Assembly: GCF_017591425.1 (NCBI RefSeq)
Contig: NW_024465777.1
Span: 1,736,001 to 1,800,000, forward strand
Direction: 5' to 3'
From: Ochotona curzoniae
Taxonomy: Eukaryota; Chordata; Mammalia; Lagomorpha; Ochotonidae
DNA length: 64,000 nt
This document shows positions 26,973 through 38,342 of this stretch, one piece after another; within the stretch, counting starts at the first letter, position 1, and the number at the start of each line of letters is the position of its first letter. Below the pieces are notes generated by a model. It was not told the DNA's origin. It ran no database searches and saw nothing but the letters and a program-made list of their open reading frames with translations. Both the position numbers and the translations under genes were made by a program.

Positions 26973-27290
26973 CAGACGTGCTCTGAGGGTGGCGCCCCTG
27001 TGCCTGTCATTTTGCTGTGTAAGCAAAGCTCTTCTAGCAATATTAGATGCCACCAAGAACCACCCCCTGGCATCTGGGCTTGCACTCAGTCCCTGGTGTG
27101 AGCTCCTGGTCACAGGGGGCCACTGCCGCCTGCGTGGGACGTGGAGAACGAGGAACTGGCCCATTAGCGTGGAGTGGACCCTTCACAGACTGAGGCAAGC
27201 AAGTATTATGAAAGTTGGTGTGTGTGGTGGATGTTTTTTTTTTATATATATATATATTGAGAATAAATCTTCATATAAAATTAGTCCTAT
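26973..27290 (+). other. KDM1A: KDM1A 3' UTR
   Basis: This is non-coding sequence after the TGA. It contains a T-rich and (TA)n stretch at about 27234-27258, just before the AATAAA signal. The end is set about 20 bases after that signal; the exact cleavage site cannot be read from sequence alone. Confidence 0.75.
27262..27267 (+). promoter_or_regulatory. KDM1A polyadenylation signal AATAAA
   Basis: A canonical AATAAA lies about 290 bases after the stop codon, consistent with a short KDM1A 3' UTR. A second forward AATAAA at 28145-28150 could serve as a weaker distal site. Confidence 0.75.
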
Positions 27291-28304
27291 TATTTCCCCT
27301 TTGGGTTGGAGACAGACCATCACTGCTTTGAATCGCTTACCCTGCATTTTAAATAATGAGGTTGACATAGAGGAAGGGGCCTCATTGGGTTAAAAGCGAA
27401 GGTTCCAGAACGGCAGGCAGTGGTGTGTGACTAGAAGGCCACATCAAAGCTGGCACCTGTGGTAGTGCCAGATTCCCGCCCAGGGCTTGGATATCCCAGT
27501 ACTGGGAAGTGTTACATAGGGAGATCGGAAGCAGACCACGAAACTCCTTGGAAGTCTGGACGTACACCTACCAAGGGCCTGCCGGCTGTGTTCACACAAG
27601 GCTCTGAGCAGAGCACGCTGTCCTGTCTGCATGCAGTCGCTGTGCCCCTGCAGCCTCTGCTGCCACCACTGCGGCCTTCTTGGCAGTCCATGTCCTGTCT
27701 CCTGAGATGGCACTGAAGGGTCACCTGGTCGTGGGGACTGTTCTCCACCCCTGCCCGTGCAGAGTCCATATGGACAGTAACAAAAACAACAGCAACCTCC
27801 ACAAGGGCTGTGGCAGATGAGCCAGTGTCACACGCACGTGAGCGATCTGCTCCTCTGTTGGCATCAGTCACTTAGAATTACTTTAAGTAAAGCTTTCTTA
27901 GGATGTAAGGGACATGCTGGTGGTACTCGGTGGGGGGCAGCATGGAAGAATTTAAAGGGTTACTGTGACTGATGGGGAAGGCCAGGACGCCGTGCAGAGG
28001 TGCCTGGGCCTGCACCCCAGTCCCAGCAGCCATCCCGTCACTGGGGACAGTCAGGGCACCCATGATGGCAGTGGGATTTTTTTTTTTTTTTTAAAGTAAG
28101 TGGTAGCTTGAGACAGTATTTTTTTTGCTAACAGCAGCCCCCAAAATAAAGTGTCTAGCAAACAGCTGTTGCTGCAGATTCCAGTTATGTGGGTGCTTGA
28201 TCTGTCCCTTCCTCTGCCCTTGCTTCCAGTGCCTGGGACTTTTAAGTCAACTGCAGTAAACTGCATCACCTGCAACATCGCATTTAACACAGAGACACGT
28301 GGAC
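27291..28304. other. KDM1A-LUZP1 intergenic gap (tail to tail)
   Basis: About 1 kb lies between the KDM1A AATAAA and the end of the predicted LUZP1 3' UTR. It carries a poly(T) run at 28077-28092 and a forward AATAAA at 28145, and no recognisable coding sequence. Both genes terminate into it. Confidence 0.6.
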
Positions 28305-28323
28305 CACATGGAAACGAGGGAGC

Positions 28324-28329
28324 TTTATT
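28324..28329 (-). promoter_or_regulatory. LUZP1 distal polyadenylation signal
   Basis: AATAAA on the minus strand (TTTATT on plus) within an otherwise unique region. A proximal AATAAA at 28564-28569 offers an alternative shorter UTR. Confidence 0.55.
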
Positions 28330-30184
28330 GGTTACACACAGTGTTGCGGGGCCCGCGTGCATGCAAGCAGACAGCTGCAGGCGCTGTGCTCCCACGCCTG
28401 GAGCAGGAATGTGGAGCTGCACCTGCCTCCCAGAGCAGGAGACCAAAATGCCTGCCTGAGCAGGGAGGCTGAAGGCCCAGCAGAGAAGCCGGTGATGCAC
28501 TGACAAGTTGCAGGGCTCTCTCCTAGCCCCCTTCCCCCATCTTTAAAATACAAAAAAATAGACTTTATTCTCTTAAAAATACATTCCATCCAGTACATGT
28601 TCTGAGCCGTGAAGCAGCAGAGATCGGGCCCCTTTCCTATGCTGTTCCTTGTGAGGCTTTGTGGAGAAGCCTGCTCCCCATAGCGGGTTTTCAGATTACC
28701 CCTAAAAGCAGCTCCCCACCCCCACCTGCACCAGCAGAGGCCCGATACCTTTCCTGGGGAAGTGGTGACCTTGGCACTGACTCACTAAACTAAACTGCTC
28801 TGGGACAAGTCCGAGAACACTGTAGACGGCCACCCCCTCCCAGCACCGTGTAAGGGGACGATTCCCGTGCAAGCTCGCCTGCAGCTGAGGTTAGATGCCT
28901 TGGCCCCACCACAGACCCCTTCAGTCCTGACTCACTGCAACTCAACACCAGCTCCCTTACCCACCACCCAGGTGCTTTCTCTGGTTGCTTTATTATCGGG
29001 CAACAGACAGGCAGCAGCAGGTGGAAAAGCGAGACTCCTGGCACTTGGCAGCCCTAGGCCTCACCAGGAGCCCTCCCACTGCCCACGAGCTGGTGCCCCT
29101 GCACACGAGCTAGGAGCCAGCACCAGGCCACACGAGGCTTGTCTTAACAGTGCAGCCGCTGGTGAGGGTGCTGGGTTATTTGGCTTAATCAGCTGTTCAC
29201 CTACCAGGCTTCCCTTCTAGTTGGGGGTCTCCTCCAAGGACCCCTGATTATGAGGCCTGGGTCCAAGTGGTCACGCCGTTTCTAGAAACGGGCCTTCCAG
29301 CTTTGGGGTCTGAGAGCTAGCCTTTACCTGTTGGAGATTTAAAAATAAAACCTATCTTACAGCGGTTCTAGAAAGTGTGCAGAGTAAGGAAACAAAAATA
29401 TCCTGAACTGTTACAATCAAATCCTATTGCACTCAAGATTCAAGACGGCGGCCCTGGTAAAAGGACCGTCACTCTCCCACAGAGCATTCGGAGTTAGCCG
29501 GCAAACGCCGGTGCTGCTGCAATGTAGAAAGGTCCAGACTTTGGCACCAGGAGCTGCAGCACCAGAAGCCAGGGCTCCGATATGCAAAGATGAGAATCCC
29601 AGGCGAGGCACAGCTTGGCCCCCTTCTGTGTCGGCGGAATGCACAGGTCAGCTTCCCTTGAACTCCAGGCTGCCAGCCAGGGAAGGGAGGCAGGGAGCTG
29701 CAGGTGAGGGGCTGGTGGACCAGGGGAAGCAGCAGGAAGAAAGAAGTCTTTTGTTGAGCATCTGAGGCGGGGACATGGAGAGCCATGGCCAGCTGCAGGA
29801 CCATGTCCTCAGTGACAACTCCAGGAAACGGGACAAGCAGTCCTTCCTGTCCCTGAGGGTCCAGCTACCTCGGTGCTGCCACTTGGGAGTCCTCGTCAGG
29901 GATCCTAGGACAGACCGACCTGTGTGTTGAGGGGAGCACGTGGCTGAAAGGTGCTCAAAGTGTGTGGCACAGGGCACAGTCACTGCCACCAAGAGCCTCG
30001 GTGGCCATGAAGTCTCATCCCTTCAGGAAAGGGAGCCCGAGGAGCTCTGAGCTCCTCCCTGTGACAGGACAGCCCAGAAAACCCACGAGGGCAGGAGGCG
30101 CGGGCACCTCCAAACCCACACCGTGTCTCCTAACCAGGAGTCGGGCGACCACCACAGAACACCAGGCTTGGGGCCCTTTGAGAC

Positions 30185-30270
30185 CTTCTGCCCCACACAA
30201 CTCGTGTCACAGGCAGGGCAGCTGAGTGACGTGCCCCAAGTCACACAGCCATGAGAGGGGTGGGAATCTG
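30185..30270 (-). repeat. MIR remnant in LUZP1 3' UTR
   Basis: AGTGACGTGCCCCAAGTCAC and ACAGCCATGAG match the MIR core (CTTGCCCAAGGTCACACAGC). Confidence 0.5.
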
Positions 30271-31222
30271 GTTACCCGGTTGTTACGAAGGCAACAGTGC
30301 CGACTTGATAAAGGGGGCTTTTAAAGTGAACACTATAGAAAGAGCACTGAGGAATACAGAGTTCTTGAACGTCCCCCACATGATTAGAAGGAAACAAACC
30401 CATCTTTGTGTGCATGGCTTCCTGAGAGCTCTATAACCTGAGGCCCTCGGCAGGGAGCACCTTTCCTCCATGAAGCTCACGGCATCCGCTTGGTAAAGTG
30501 CGATGCGTCCCCCGGGGCTGGCCGAGGCGGGGGTCTCAGCTCTGCTGCTGCATGGCTGACTGGGCTGTCCCAGGTCAGGCCCGGCTCGGTGAACCTGCAG
30601 GAGCGCTAGCAGGCAGTGCCAGCGTCCCTGCTGCCCAGGGAAGGAGCTGCACCAGGCTCGCGCTCTTCCGGGAGCCTCTGGAAGGTGAGCTGGGAACACG
30701 GGAGGGTGAGGCCGTTCCAGGGGTCAGCTGGGCCAGCTCAAGAAGCTCTCCTCGGGGCCACACAGCCGCCTTCTACACACCAAGGGGAAGTGCAGGCCCC
30801 GGAGGAAGCCGATGGCTGCCGATTCCTAGCAGGTGCACGGACCCTTTGGGAAAGGAACTCGTGGCCAGCAGCCGGTGACGACCACGGTAAGCGCATAGCT
30901 GGGGCTGCTCCGTGACCGAGGAGCAGAGAAGGGGAGCTTCAGCTGCTGTTGTGTCCTGGGAGGTTTCTGTGCTCCCTGTGTGGGGATCAGACTGGTCCAT
31001 GCTACCTGGGGGACAGGGATAGAGGGGACTCGTGCATCAGGAAGGCTGGGCCTAGGTGGGTGACTGGCTTGTAGTCTCTGGTCCCCTCTTGGCCAACTAG
31101 CAAAGCCACCTGAGCCACAGTGTAGCTCTCTACCAGTCTTCCACCAAGACCTCATGCCTAGTCTGGACAACCATGGGGTCCTCCACGGGGTAAGAAGGTG
31201 AGCGCTGCCGGGACCCGCTGGC

Positions 31223-31351
31223 TCAGTGTTCCTCAGCACTGGGCCTGCTTGGCCATACTCGCCCGAGCTCTGGCTTCACGTGCAGGTCCGACCGTTCCAG
31301 GGCGCTGGGTGGCCGCCTGTAGACACCGAGCGCGCTGTCTTCACCTTCCTC
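31223..31351 (-). CDS. LUZP1: LUZP1 terminal coding exon (42 residues)
   Basis: On the minus strand, acceptor ...GGCCCAG at 31352 precedes EEGEDSALGVYRRPPSALER, then a segment ending PSAEEH and TGA (31225-31223). The EEGED...VYR start and the RP.AE end match the last exon of human LUZP1 as I remember it (MEEGEDCTLSVYRQ...RPCAEDN). Joining the large exon (ends GGC ACC) to GAG GAA keeps phase 0 and gives HSAG-T-EEGED, with T where human has M. The segment is more diverged than the coiled coil. The acceptor could instead be GGCAG seven bases upstream, which would break the frame. Confidence 0.85.
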   Translation of the reverse strand, partial: EEGEDSALGVYRRPPSALERSDLHVKPELGRVWPSRPSAEEH

Positions 31352-31454
31352 CTGGGCCTGCCAACAAACAACAGGCGTGAGCTATAGCAGGTGACGAGCA
31401 AGACATGCACACTTCCCCACAGCAGGAACCCTCCAACCTAACTCAGTGCTTTAG

Positions 31455-31706
31455 GCCGGCAAAAACGCTGCTTGCACTTCCCATCCAGCTCCCTGCTCGT
31501 GGCCTGGGAAAGCAGTGGAGGGCGGCCCAAAGTGCCCGCATGGGAGACCCGGAAGAGGCTCCTGGCTCCTGGCTTCGGATAGGTGCAAGCACTGGCTGTT
31601 ATGGTCACTTGGGGAGTGAATCATCGGAAGATCTTCCTCTCTGACTCTCCTCCTCTCTGTATATCTGACTTGGTTTTTACAAACCAAAAAAAGCTTTAAA
31701 AAGTTA
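31455..31706 (+). repeat. SINE, 5'-truncated
   Basis: Begins inside the body at CTTCCCATCCAGCTCCCTGC; lies in the last LUZP1 intron. Confidence 0.8.
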
Positions 31707-31716
31707 AAAGTCCCAT

Positions 31717-31995
31717 GGGCCCAGCACAGTAGCTTAGTTGCTAAAGTCCTCGCCTTACATGCACAGGGATCCCATATGGGTGCCAGTTTGTGTCCCGGCT
31801 ACCCCATTTCTCATCCAACTTCCTGCCTGTGCCCTGGGAAGGCAGTCAAGGACGGCCCAAAGCCTTGAGACCCTGCACCTGGATGGGCTCAGCTCCGGCA
31901 ACTGCAGCCACAGGGGAGTGAACCAGCAGATGGAAGATCTTTCTCTGTCTCCTTATCTGTAAATCTGACTTTCCAATATAAATAAGTTTCTTGGA
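31717..31995 (+). repeat. SINE copy
   Basis: Forward copy starting TGGGCCCAGCACAGTAGC. Confidence 0.85.
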
Positions 31996-32692
31996 AATCA
32001 GTGGTGCCCTGCGCTGCTGGGAACAGCCAGGATAGCCGGGGACGGTCACTGGCGAGAAGGACAGCAAAGGGCGGGGCCAGCAGAGGGCAGGGCGTGGGCA
32101 CAGGCCTTCCCCGCAGCTCCCACCTCTGTCCCTCATCCCGTGTTCTCCAGTTTACGGAACTAAATGCCCATGTGTTTCTTCCTGCTACACTAGAATTCCG
32201 ACTTAATTGTTCTGGGTCTTCACGTGCAAATATAGATCAAAGTGCAAGAAAAAAAAGCACCAAGTGTTAACAGGGGGAATCTAGATTCACATCCGGTGAC
32301 GGGGTAACATGGAGGCACCCTGTGTCCCTCGCCTTCAGCGTCCGTGAACAGTGAGGACTTGCCTCCAGGGCTGCTCTGAGGACTGGGCAGACGCGTGGCG
32401 AGGACGTTCTGCTGTAAGTGCCCTGTCCAGAAACAGGGTCACCTGGCTGCTCCTGACAAGCCGTGCAAGCTGCCTTCCAGCACCACAAGTGGCCCATCCA
32501 AGATCCGCAGCTCCGACACCCTGTGCCCAGTGCGCGTCACATGCCATGGACGACCAGCCTGCCCTCGGCCGAGCATACAGTGGTGACACAGCTGCCCCAG
32601 CTGGCATGTCACAGCCACACCCAGTAACACCTGAGCATGAAACTCAGGCAGCGGGCCCAGAACTAAGCTGTAGCCCACCACATTCCTATCGA

Positions 32693-32806
32693 AGGGTACT
32701 TTAAAACGCGTATGGAAAGTGGAATTAAAAAGTCCAGGTGCAAAATATTTGCAATCACACATTTTCTTTTCATAATTCACACTTTCCATTGGCTTTGGGA
32801 AGGAAG
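32693..32806 (+). repeat. Terminal-inverted-repeat element, copy 2
   Basis: TATGGAAAGTGGAATTA on the left pairs with TAATTCACACTTTCCATT on the right. The left end resembles the element at 10268. Confidence 0.5.
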
Positions 32807-33052
32807 CCCTCTCTGTGAGCAGGCTGCAGGGATGCGCTCCCAGGAGAGCCCCAAACCTGATTTCGCTGCCCTCGTCCCTGCTGGGCCTCCTGCCCAGGGC
32901 TCGGGGCAGCAGTGGCGGCGGCATCAGGGCTTGTGTAGGGAGGCCACAGGGCAGCTCTTGTTCTGGTCTGACACACAGAACAAAGGGCACGTCTCCTGGT
33001 GTGGCCTTCCCAGATGCGACTAAATGGGCAAGACATTTTAGAGCCCAAGAAA

Positions 33053-33340
33053 GGCCCGGGCACAATGGATGAATTAGCCAATCCTCTCCCTTCAAGTGCC
33101 AGGGTCCCATATGGGCTTCGGTTCGTGTCCTGGCTGCGCCACTTCTCCAGCTCCCTGTTTATGGCCTGGGAAGGCAAGATGACCCAAGGCACTGGAACCC
33201 CGCACCACACGAGACCCGGAAGAAGCTCCTGGCTCCTGGCTCAGTACCAGCTGTTGTGGCCACTTGAGGAGTAAACCAGCAGAGGGAAGATCTCACCTTC
33301 TCTGTAAATCTGCCTTTCCCATAAAAACAAATCTTAAAGA
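33053..33340 (+). repeat. SINE copy
   Basis: Forward copy ending about 190 bases before the LUZP1 large-exon donor. Confidence 0.8.
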
Positions 33341-33532
33341 ACTGAGCAAGTCAGATTTGGAAAGTCCTGCTTTCTGCTGAACTCCTTCCTGAGAGCTGGG
33401 CCCATCTCCCCCCTGTTTGCTGTAGCTCTCAGCTACCCAGTTCAGACCAGTGCTTGCCAGGCCCCGAACCCCTGGGGCTCACACAGCAGGGCAGGGGGAG
33501 AAAGAAAGCACAGGAGGAAGAAAAGGACTCAC

Positions 33533-36508
33533 GGTGCCCGCCGAGTGGTTCCAGGCCGCCTCTGCTGCCCGGGTCTGCCGCGAGAGCACCTCGGCCGCCG
33601 TGAGGCTGCTCTGGGTCCTTCTGGAGGCCAGCTCCGCCGAGTCCCGGGCGCGCTCCGAAAGGCCGGCCCTGGGCGGCTGCAGCTCCGAGAAGTCGGTGGA
33701 CGACCTCTGGCTGTAGGCATTGGCGGCTTCCGTGGCTTTGCCTATTCGGGCCAGGGGCTCGTCCAGGGGCTGCAAGTCCCGCCTGCTCTTCCAGGCGTTG
33801 CGCACCGTGACATGCCTGGCGTCCGAGGCGCCGTCCTCGCCGGGGCCACTCTGGCTTTTCCACCTGAGCGCCTCTGTCCCCGCTGCGTGGCTGTTTCCGT
33901 CCGCGGACTCCGAGGGCTTGATGAGGATGCGGGAGACCACGGTTTCCGGCCGCTGCTTCGTGGGCCCCTCTCCCATCCCCTCGGCCTCCGTGAACTGCAG
34001 CGTGATGTGCTTGTTAACGGAGAGCTCCAAGGGCGAGCCGCCGTCGGGCGGCCCCAGCTGGACGTTGCTGCTGGCGGTGTGCCGCTCGCCCGCGGACGCC
34101 CTGGGGCTGCTGCTGTCGGCCGGGTAGATGGTGATGCTGCTTGTCACTTTGGTGGACGTGGGCTTGGAGGCCGACCTCGGTCTCTCCCCGGGGGCCTCGG
34201 CGCCCACTCCGCCCATGACCTTCTTCACGTCCTTGTCGATGATGACCGGCTTGATGACGGCTCGGGAGCGCAGGGCCTCCCGGGGGCTGCAGGGCCGCTG
34301 GCTCCTGACCTCCGCCCCGTTGGCGCTGGGGGGCTCCGTGGCGTGGGCGGACGCTCGCACGGTTTTCCCGGATTCACCTTCTGTCCCTGCCTCTTTCTCA
34401 TTCTCAAACAGGGCCGTTCGAGGTGCCCTTCGGTGCCTGGCCTTTTCTCGAACGTTCGCGTGCGCCCTGGGCTCCGACTCTGGGGTGATGGTGGTGGTCA
34501 CCAACTTGGCAGTCACCAGAGAGACCGTATCCAAGTCCTCATCTGAGTCGGCCTTCTCTCGGCCGCCAGGCTTGATGACACGACACCTGAGCGCTTCGTG
34601 CTGCGTGCTGTCCTCCAAAACAACCGCTATGGGCTCCTCCTCAAGCGCTTCCTTGGGTGTGGAAAAGCCCTGGCCGATGTGCTCCTGGCTCCGGGAGCTG
34701 TAGGGATACTTGGATAAAACAGGCGCCTTGGGATTGGGCGCAGCAGCCTCAGCCTCCAGGCCGTTGGCAGCTTTCCTGCCCTTGGCAGGTCCTTCGGAGG
34801 AGGGCCTCCGAGATGAGGCCAGGCCTCCTGGGGCCTTGGATGAGACCGAGTCTGCAGCCAGGGCTGCCTGGCCTCCGCTGCCGGACCCCTTCCCCTTCTT
34901 GGGGACAACCTCAGAGGACAGGTCCACCGCCTTGTCAGCTCTCCCCGCTGCATCGCTGGGAACAGACGCGTGGGCGGTGTCGCTGAACGTGCGGGTCGTC
35001 TTCTCGACCTTGCCCTTGAGCCCGCTCTCAGGGCCCGGCCTGGGAGGCCCCTTCCACGCCTTACTGTGCTCCTGAGCAGCCGGCGGGTAGCGGCTCAGCA
35101 CGGACGGCTGCTCCCTGGCCTTCCTACCTTCCTGGTGAGAGGGTGCCGGCCCGGCTCGGTCCTCGGTCCTCTTGGCCTCCTGAGTACCCCCGTCTGCCCC
35201 CGACCCCAAGCCGGACGCCTTGGCTACCCTCCTGTGGCTGAAGCTGGGAGAGGAGCCCTGCCTGTTGGTCAGCGGGGAGTTGTCATTGTGGAGTGCCAGA
35301 TCCTTGTTGCGGAGCCTTTCTCGCTTGTGCTGAGGCGACAGTTCCCGGGCCGGGTGCCTGGCACCAGGCGCTTCGCCCCCGGGACCCCGAAACTTAGTCC
35401 TGTCGTGCCTGCCCTTGCTGGCCAGGAAAGAGTCCTCGCCTTCCAGCTCCCCATTCTCTAGCTCCTTCTGCTTCTTGATCTGCACCCTGATCTCCTCGAG
35501 CTGGCTGGCCAGGAGCTGGTTTCTCTTCTGCTCACTCAGGTAGCTGTCCTGCAGGTCGCTGTTCTTGGCCCGCATCCTCTTCAGCTCCTCTTCCAGAGCC
35601 TCGAAGTGTCTGATCTGCGTCTTCAGCCGCTCGATCTCTTGGTTGAGGTCCTGCACTTTATTGTCCTCCTGGTTGCGGTTCTTCTCGTTCCTCGTGTCGT
35701 TCTCCGCCTGCTTCAGGTAGTCCGGCGCGCCCTTCCGCCTCGACTCCTTGGTCGGCAGCGTCGAGGGGACCCCGTCCTCGATGCGCAGGTCGTTCCGTTC
35801 CAGGAGATTCGAAGCGTTCCTTGTATAGTCTCGGTTCGTCTTCTTGTTCTGCTCCAGTTTCTGAGTGAGCTCTTTGATAAGTTTCTCGTTTTCTTTCTCC
35901 TTTTCGCTCAGGTATTTCCTCTCACTTACAAAGCTCAGAGTCAAGGACTTCAGCTTTTCCAACTCAGATGCTAAATTCTGCTCGGTTTTATCCAGGCGAT
36001 CCTCAGAAGATTCCAGTTCTTTCACTCGGACCCTGAGCAGCTCCAGCTCGGAGGAGATCTTCTTGGTGAGATTTCTCTCCTCGTTGAGGCTCAGACAGAG
36101 CTGGGTGCAGTCGCTCTTGCTCCTGCTGAAGGCCTCCTCCAGCTTCTCCAGCTCCGCCATTCGCTTCTGCAGCCGTTCAATCTCGGATTTTAGCTCCCGC
36201 GTCAGGTTCTCCTCCTCGGCAAGCTTCTCCTTCATCAGCTGGCACAGGTCCTCGGCCTTCTTGATCTCCTCATCTTTGCCTTCGATCTTGAGCACGCGCT
36301 GCCGCAGCACCTCGATCTCGGCCAGCATGCTCGAGTTGCTGCCCTCGGCCTGGATCACCTTGTCCTGCAGGTCCAGCAGCTCATCCTCCGCCTTCTGCAG
36401 GTTTTTGGTGGCTTCCTCCAACTCATCGAGACGGCGGCTCAGACTCTGCAGCTTAAACCGCAGGTGGCGGCTCGAAGCAGTGTCCTTGTAGCTCCCGAGT
36501 TCGGCCAT
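33533..36508 (-). CDS. LUZP1: LUZP1 main coding exon (residues 1-992)
   Basis: This is leucine zipper protein 1, which binds actin filaments, filamin and centrosomal partners and restrains ciliogenesis. Translation starts at 36508 ([20 protein letters not shown]). Residues of roughly 10-225 form a continuous coiled coil with Leu/Ile heptads ([20 protein letters not shown] onwards). A second coiled coil runs from about 275 to 360 ([20 protein letters not shown]...[19 protein letters not shown]). The rest is basic, Ser/Pro-rich and probably disordered, with conserved islands such as [20 protein letters not shown] and [16 protein letters not shown]. The donor GTGAGT lies at 33532. With the terminal exon the protein is 1034 residues, against 1076 in human. 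The exon is very GC- and CpG-rich, which makes long antisense frames that I do not regard as genes. Confidence 0.95.
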
Positions 36509-36576
36509 GTCTATTGCCAGCCAGTGCGGGCTGCCAGAGGCGTCCTGTCCCCCTCAGAGGGATGAAAAACAGTTAC

Positions 36577-36627
36577 CTTTCTCTTGGCAGCCACAACTTC
36601 CGTGCGCAGCTGGAGAGCATGGTCAGT
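36577..36627 (-). other. LUZP1: Candidate LUZP1 5' exon (51 nt)
   Basis: On the minus strand a good pyrimidine tract (TGCTTTCTGCTTTCCTTCG) ends in TAG at 36628. Then come 51 bases and a GTAACT donor. The next possible acceptors before the LUZP1 ATG are under 70 bases away, which would be an unusually short intron. The segment could instead belong to the same exon as the ATG or splice to an alternative partner. It contains an ATG in frame 3 (MLSSCARKLWLPRE) with no known homology. Confidence 0.35.
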
Positions 36628-37339
36628 CTACGAAGGAAAGCAGAAAGCACGCTCAATGACCAACCCTGAAAGCTGCATTTTATTCCCACCCTACAGCACA
36701 GCAAGTGCTCAAACGTGAGCCAATGAACTTGAACAAATTTGATCAGAAAACACGAGAGCTTCATGGTGGATACTGAGCAGACTCCCTGCTCTGGCAGCAG
36801 GGCGGCAAGCCCAAGGGGCAGGCCTCAACCCAGGGGGCCGACTGGCCAGAATCTTCACCACCTGCCAGCTGCATGGCTCACGTGTCATCAACCTTTCTAC
36901 TTGTCACCCACTGAGTACACTCAGCCTGTTGCACCTAGCTGATGAAAGATGGAGGTGCTTTAAAAAATGGGACTCTTACCATGTCTCTTCCCACTGCTAT
37001 GCGGAGACAAGACATGGTGAGTGCTTGATAACGCAGAAATAATTCTGATTATTTTAACCAAGTGGGTACTTGTCATGAACTACTACGACATAAAAGGCAT
37101 GTCCATGCTGCTGCATGAATGGGTGAATAAAGCAGCCCCGCTGAGCTTGTTCTCAGCATTTCTGCTCCCCAGCAGTGACTCCTCCTGTGGCTGCAACGTG
37201 AAGCTTGGCCCTCACCAGCCAACAGGCAGCTCCGCTGCACGCCACCGTGCTCGTCGGGACCGAGATGCCCTGCCAGGTCCGCACCTCCGTGTTCGTCAGG
37301 TGGATGCTTAGACTACTGACTGTGTTTTAATTCACTGCA
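36628..37339 (-). other. Unique sequence, presumed LUZP1 5' intron
   Basis: There is no recognisable repeat. A 17-base segment at 36980-36996 sits between a TCTCCGCATAG acceptor and a GTAAGA donor on the minus strand, but nothing else supports it as an exon. Confidence 0.35.
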
Positions 37340-37710
37340 CAACATTTTTAAGTTTGTTTTTTTTTGGTACTCCTTTTTTGACCACTGTGTTATACAGAAG
37401 TATGTTTTTTAATTTCCCAAAAACAAAAAGACAACGGATTCAGTGCATTTACTGCCATAACAGACCCGGAAATGGAGTCCTAGAGCCCGGAAGTCCAGGC
37501 TACAGGCACTGCAGTTTCTGTGTCCAGCAAGGGCCTCACTCGGCTTCCCAGGCCCAGCTCTGAATGCCTCACCCTCCCGTGGCCAAAAGCACACAGGACA
37601 GCAAGGTTCAAACCCACTCCCTGCAGATCGCTTGTGAGGGCACGAACCCCATGTGTGAGGGTCCCGCCTGCAAATGATCACATCTCAAGGGTCTCATGTC
37701 TTAAAACTGC
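37340..37710 (-). repeat. Ancient L1M 3'-end-like repeat
   Basis: Read on the minus strand it has TGGACTTCCGGGCTCTAGGA and TTATGGCAGTAAATGCACTG, resembling a common old 3' terminus (cf. TTATAGCAGCACAAATGGAC). Confidence 0.4.
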
Positions 37711-37963
37711 TGACAGGAATTAAACTGTAGCGTGAGCCATGGAGGGGACATACACACCGGAGCCTTGGCAACAGCAAGAAGCAATGGAGCCTGTCCTTGG
37801 CAGAAACGGAAGCAGGCAGCAAGGCAGTGACAGACAAGGTCGTATCTTGGAAGTTTTAAGGCAGGCAAAGGACTAAAAATGGCAAGTAAACAAATGAACC
37901 CACACATGTGTTCAATTAAGTGATAAGGAGTTAACAGCATGGGAGACAAAATAATAATCAAAT

Positions 37964-38299
37964 GGGCCCCAGCACGATAGCGTAGCGGTTAAAAGTCCTC
38001 ACCTTGCGCGTGCCAGGATCCCATATGGGCACCGGTTCTAATCCCAGCACCCCTGCTTCCCATCCAGCTCCCTGCTTGTGGCCTGGGAAAGCAGTGGAAT
38101 ACAGCCCAAAGCCTTGGGACCCTGCACCCGCATGAGAGACCTGGAAAGAACTCCTGGCTCCTGGCTCTGGATTGGCTCTGCTCCTGTTGTTGCAGCCACT
38201 TGGGGAGTGAATCATTGGACAGAAAATCTTCCTCTCTGTCTCTCCTCTTCTCTGTATATCCGTCTTTCCAATAAAAATAAAATAAATTTTTAAAAGATG
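37964..38299 (+). repeat. SINE with perfect 13-bp target duplication
   Basis: ATAATAATCAAAT occurs at 37951-37963 and 38300-38312. Confidence 0.92.
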
Positions 38300-38342
38300 A
38301 TAATAATCAAATAGAACTAAAACACTCGACAAAGCTAACACA

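Larger units (their letters stand above)
28305..31222 (-). other. LUZP1: LUZP1 3' UTR (predicted)
   Basis: This is non-coding sequence after the LUZP1 stop codon. It lacks lagomorph SINEs, contains a MIR-like remnant near 30185-30270, and has two reverse-strand AATAAA signals (28564-28569 and 28324-28329). A UTR of about 2.9 kb is plausible because human LUZP1 has a multi-kilobase 3' UTR. The exact end is inferred. Confidence 0.6.
31352..33532 (-). other. LUZP1: LUZP1 last intron
   Basis: This intron separates the large exon from the terminal coding exon. It has a GT donor at 33532 and an AG acceptor at 31353-31352. It contains three forward SINEs and a terminal-inverted-repeat element (32693-32806). 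If unspliced, the reading frame extends 17 codons ([17 protein letters not shown]) to a stop. Confidence 0.75.

Noticed and set aside
33545..34546. 333-codon open frame on the plus strand
   Set aside because: It lies entirely antisense to the LUZP1 exon. The extreme GC and CpG content of that exon removes stop codons on the other strand, and the translation resembles no protein I know.
35865..36491. 208-codon serine-rich plus-strand frame
   Set aside because: It is antisense to the LUZP1 coiled coil; the Ser/Leu-rich composition is the mirror of Glu/Lys/Leu codons.
36980..36996. 17-base minus-strand microexon upstream of LUZP1
   Set aside because: It has a fair acceptor and a good donor but no coding context or known counterpart; one such pairing is expected by chance in this much intron.
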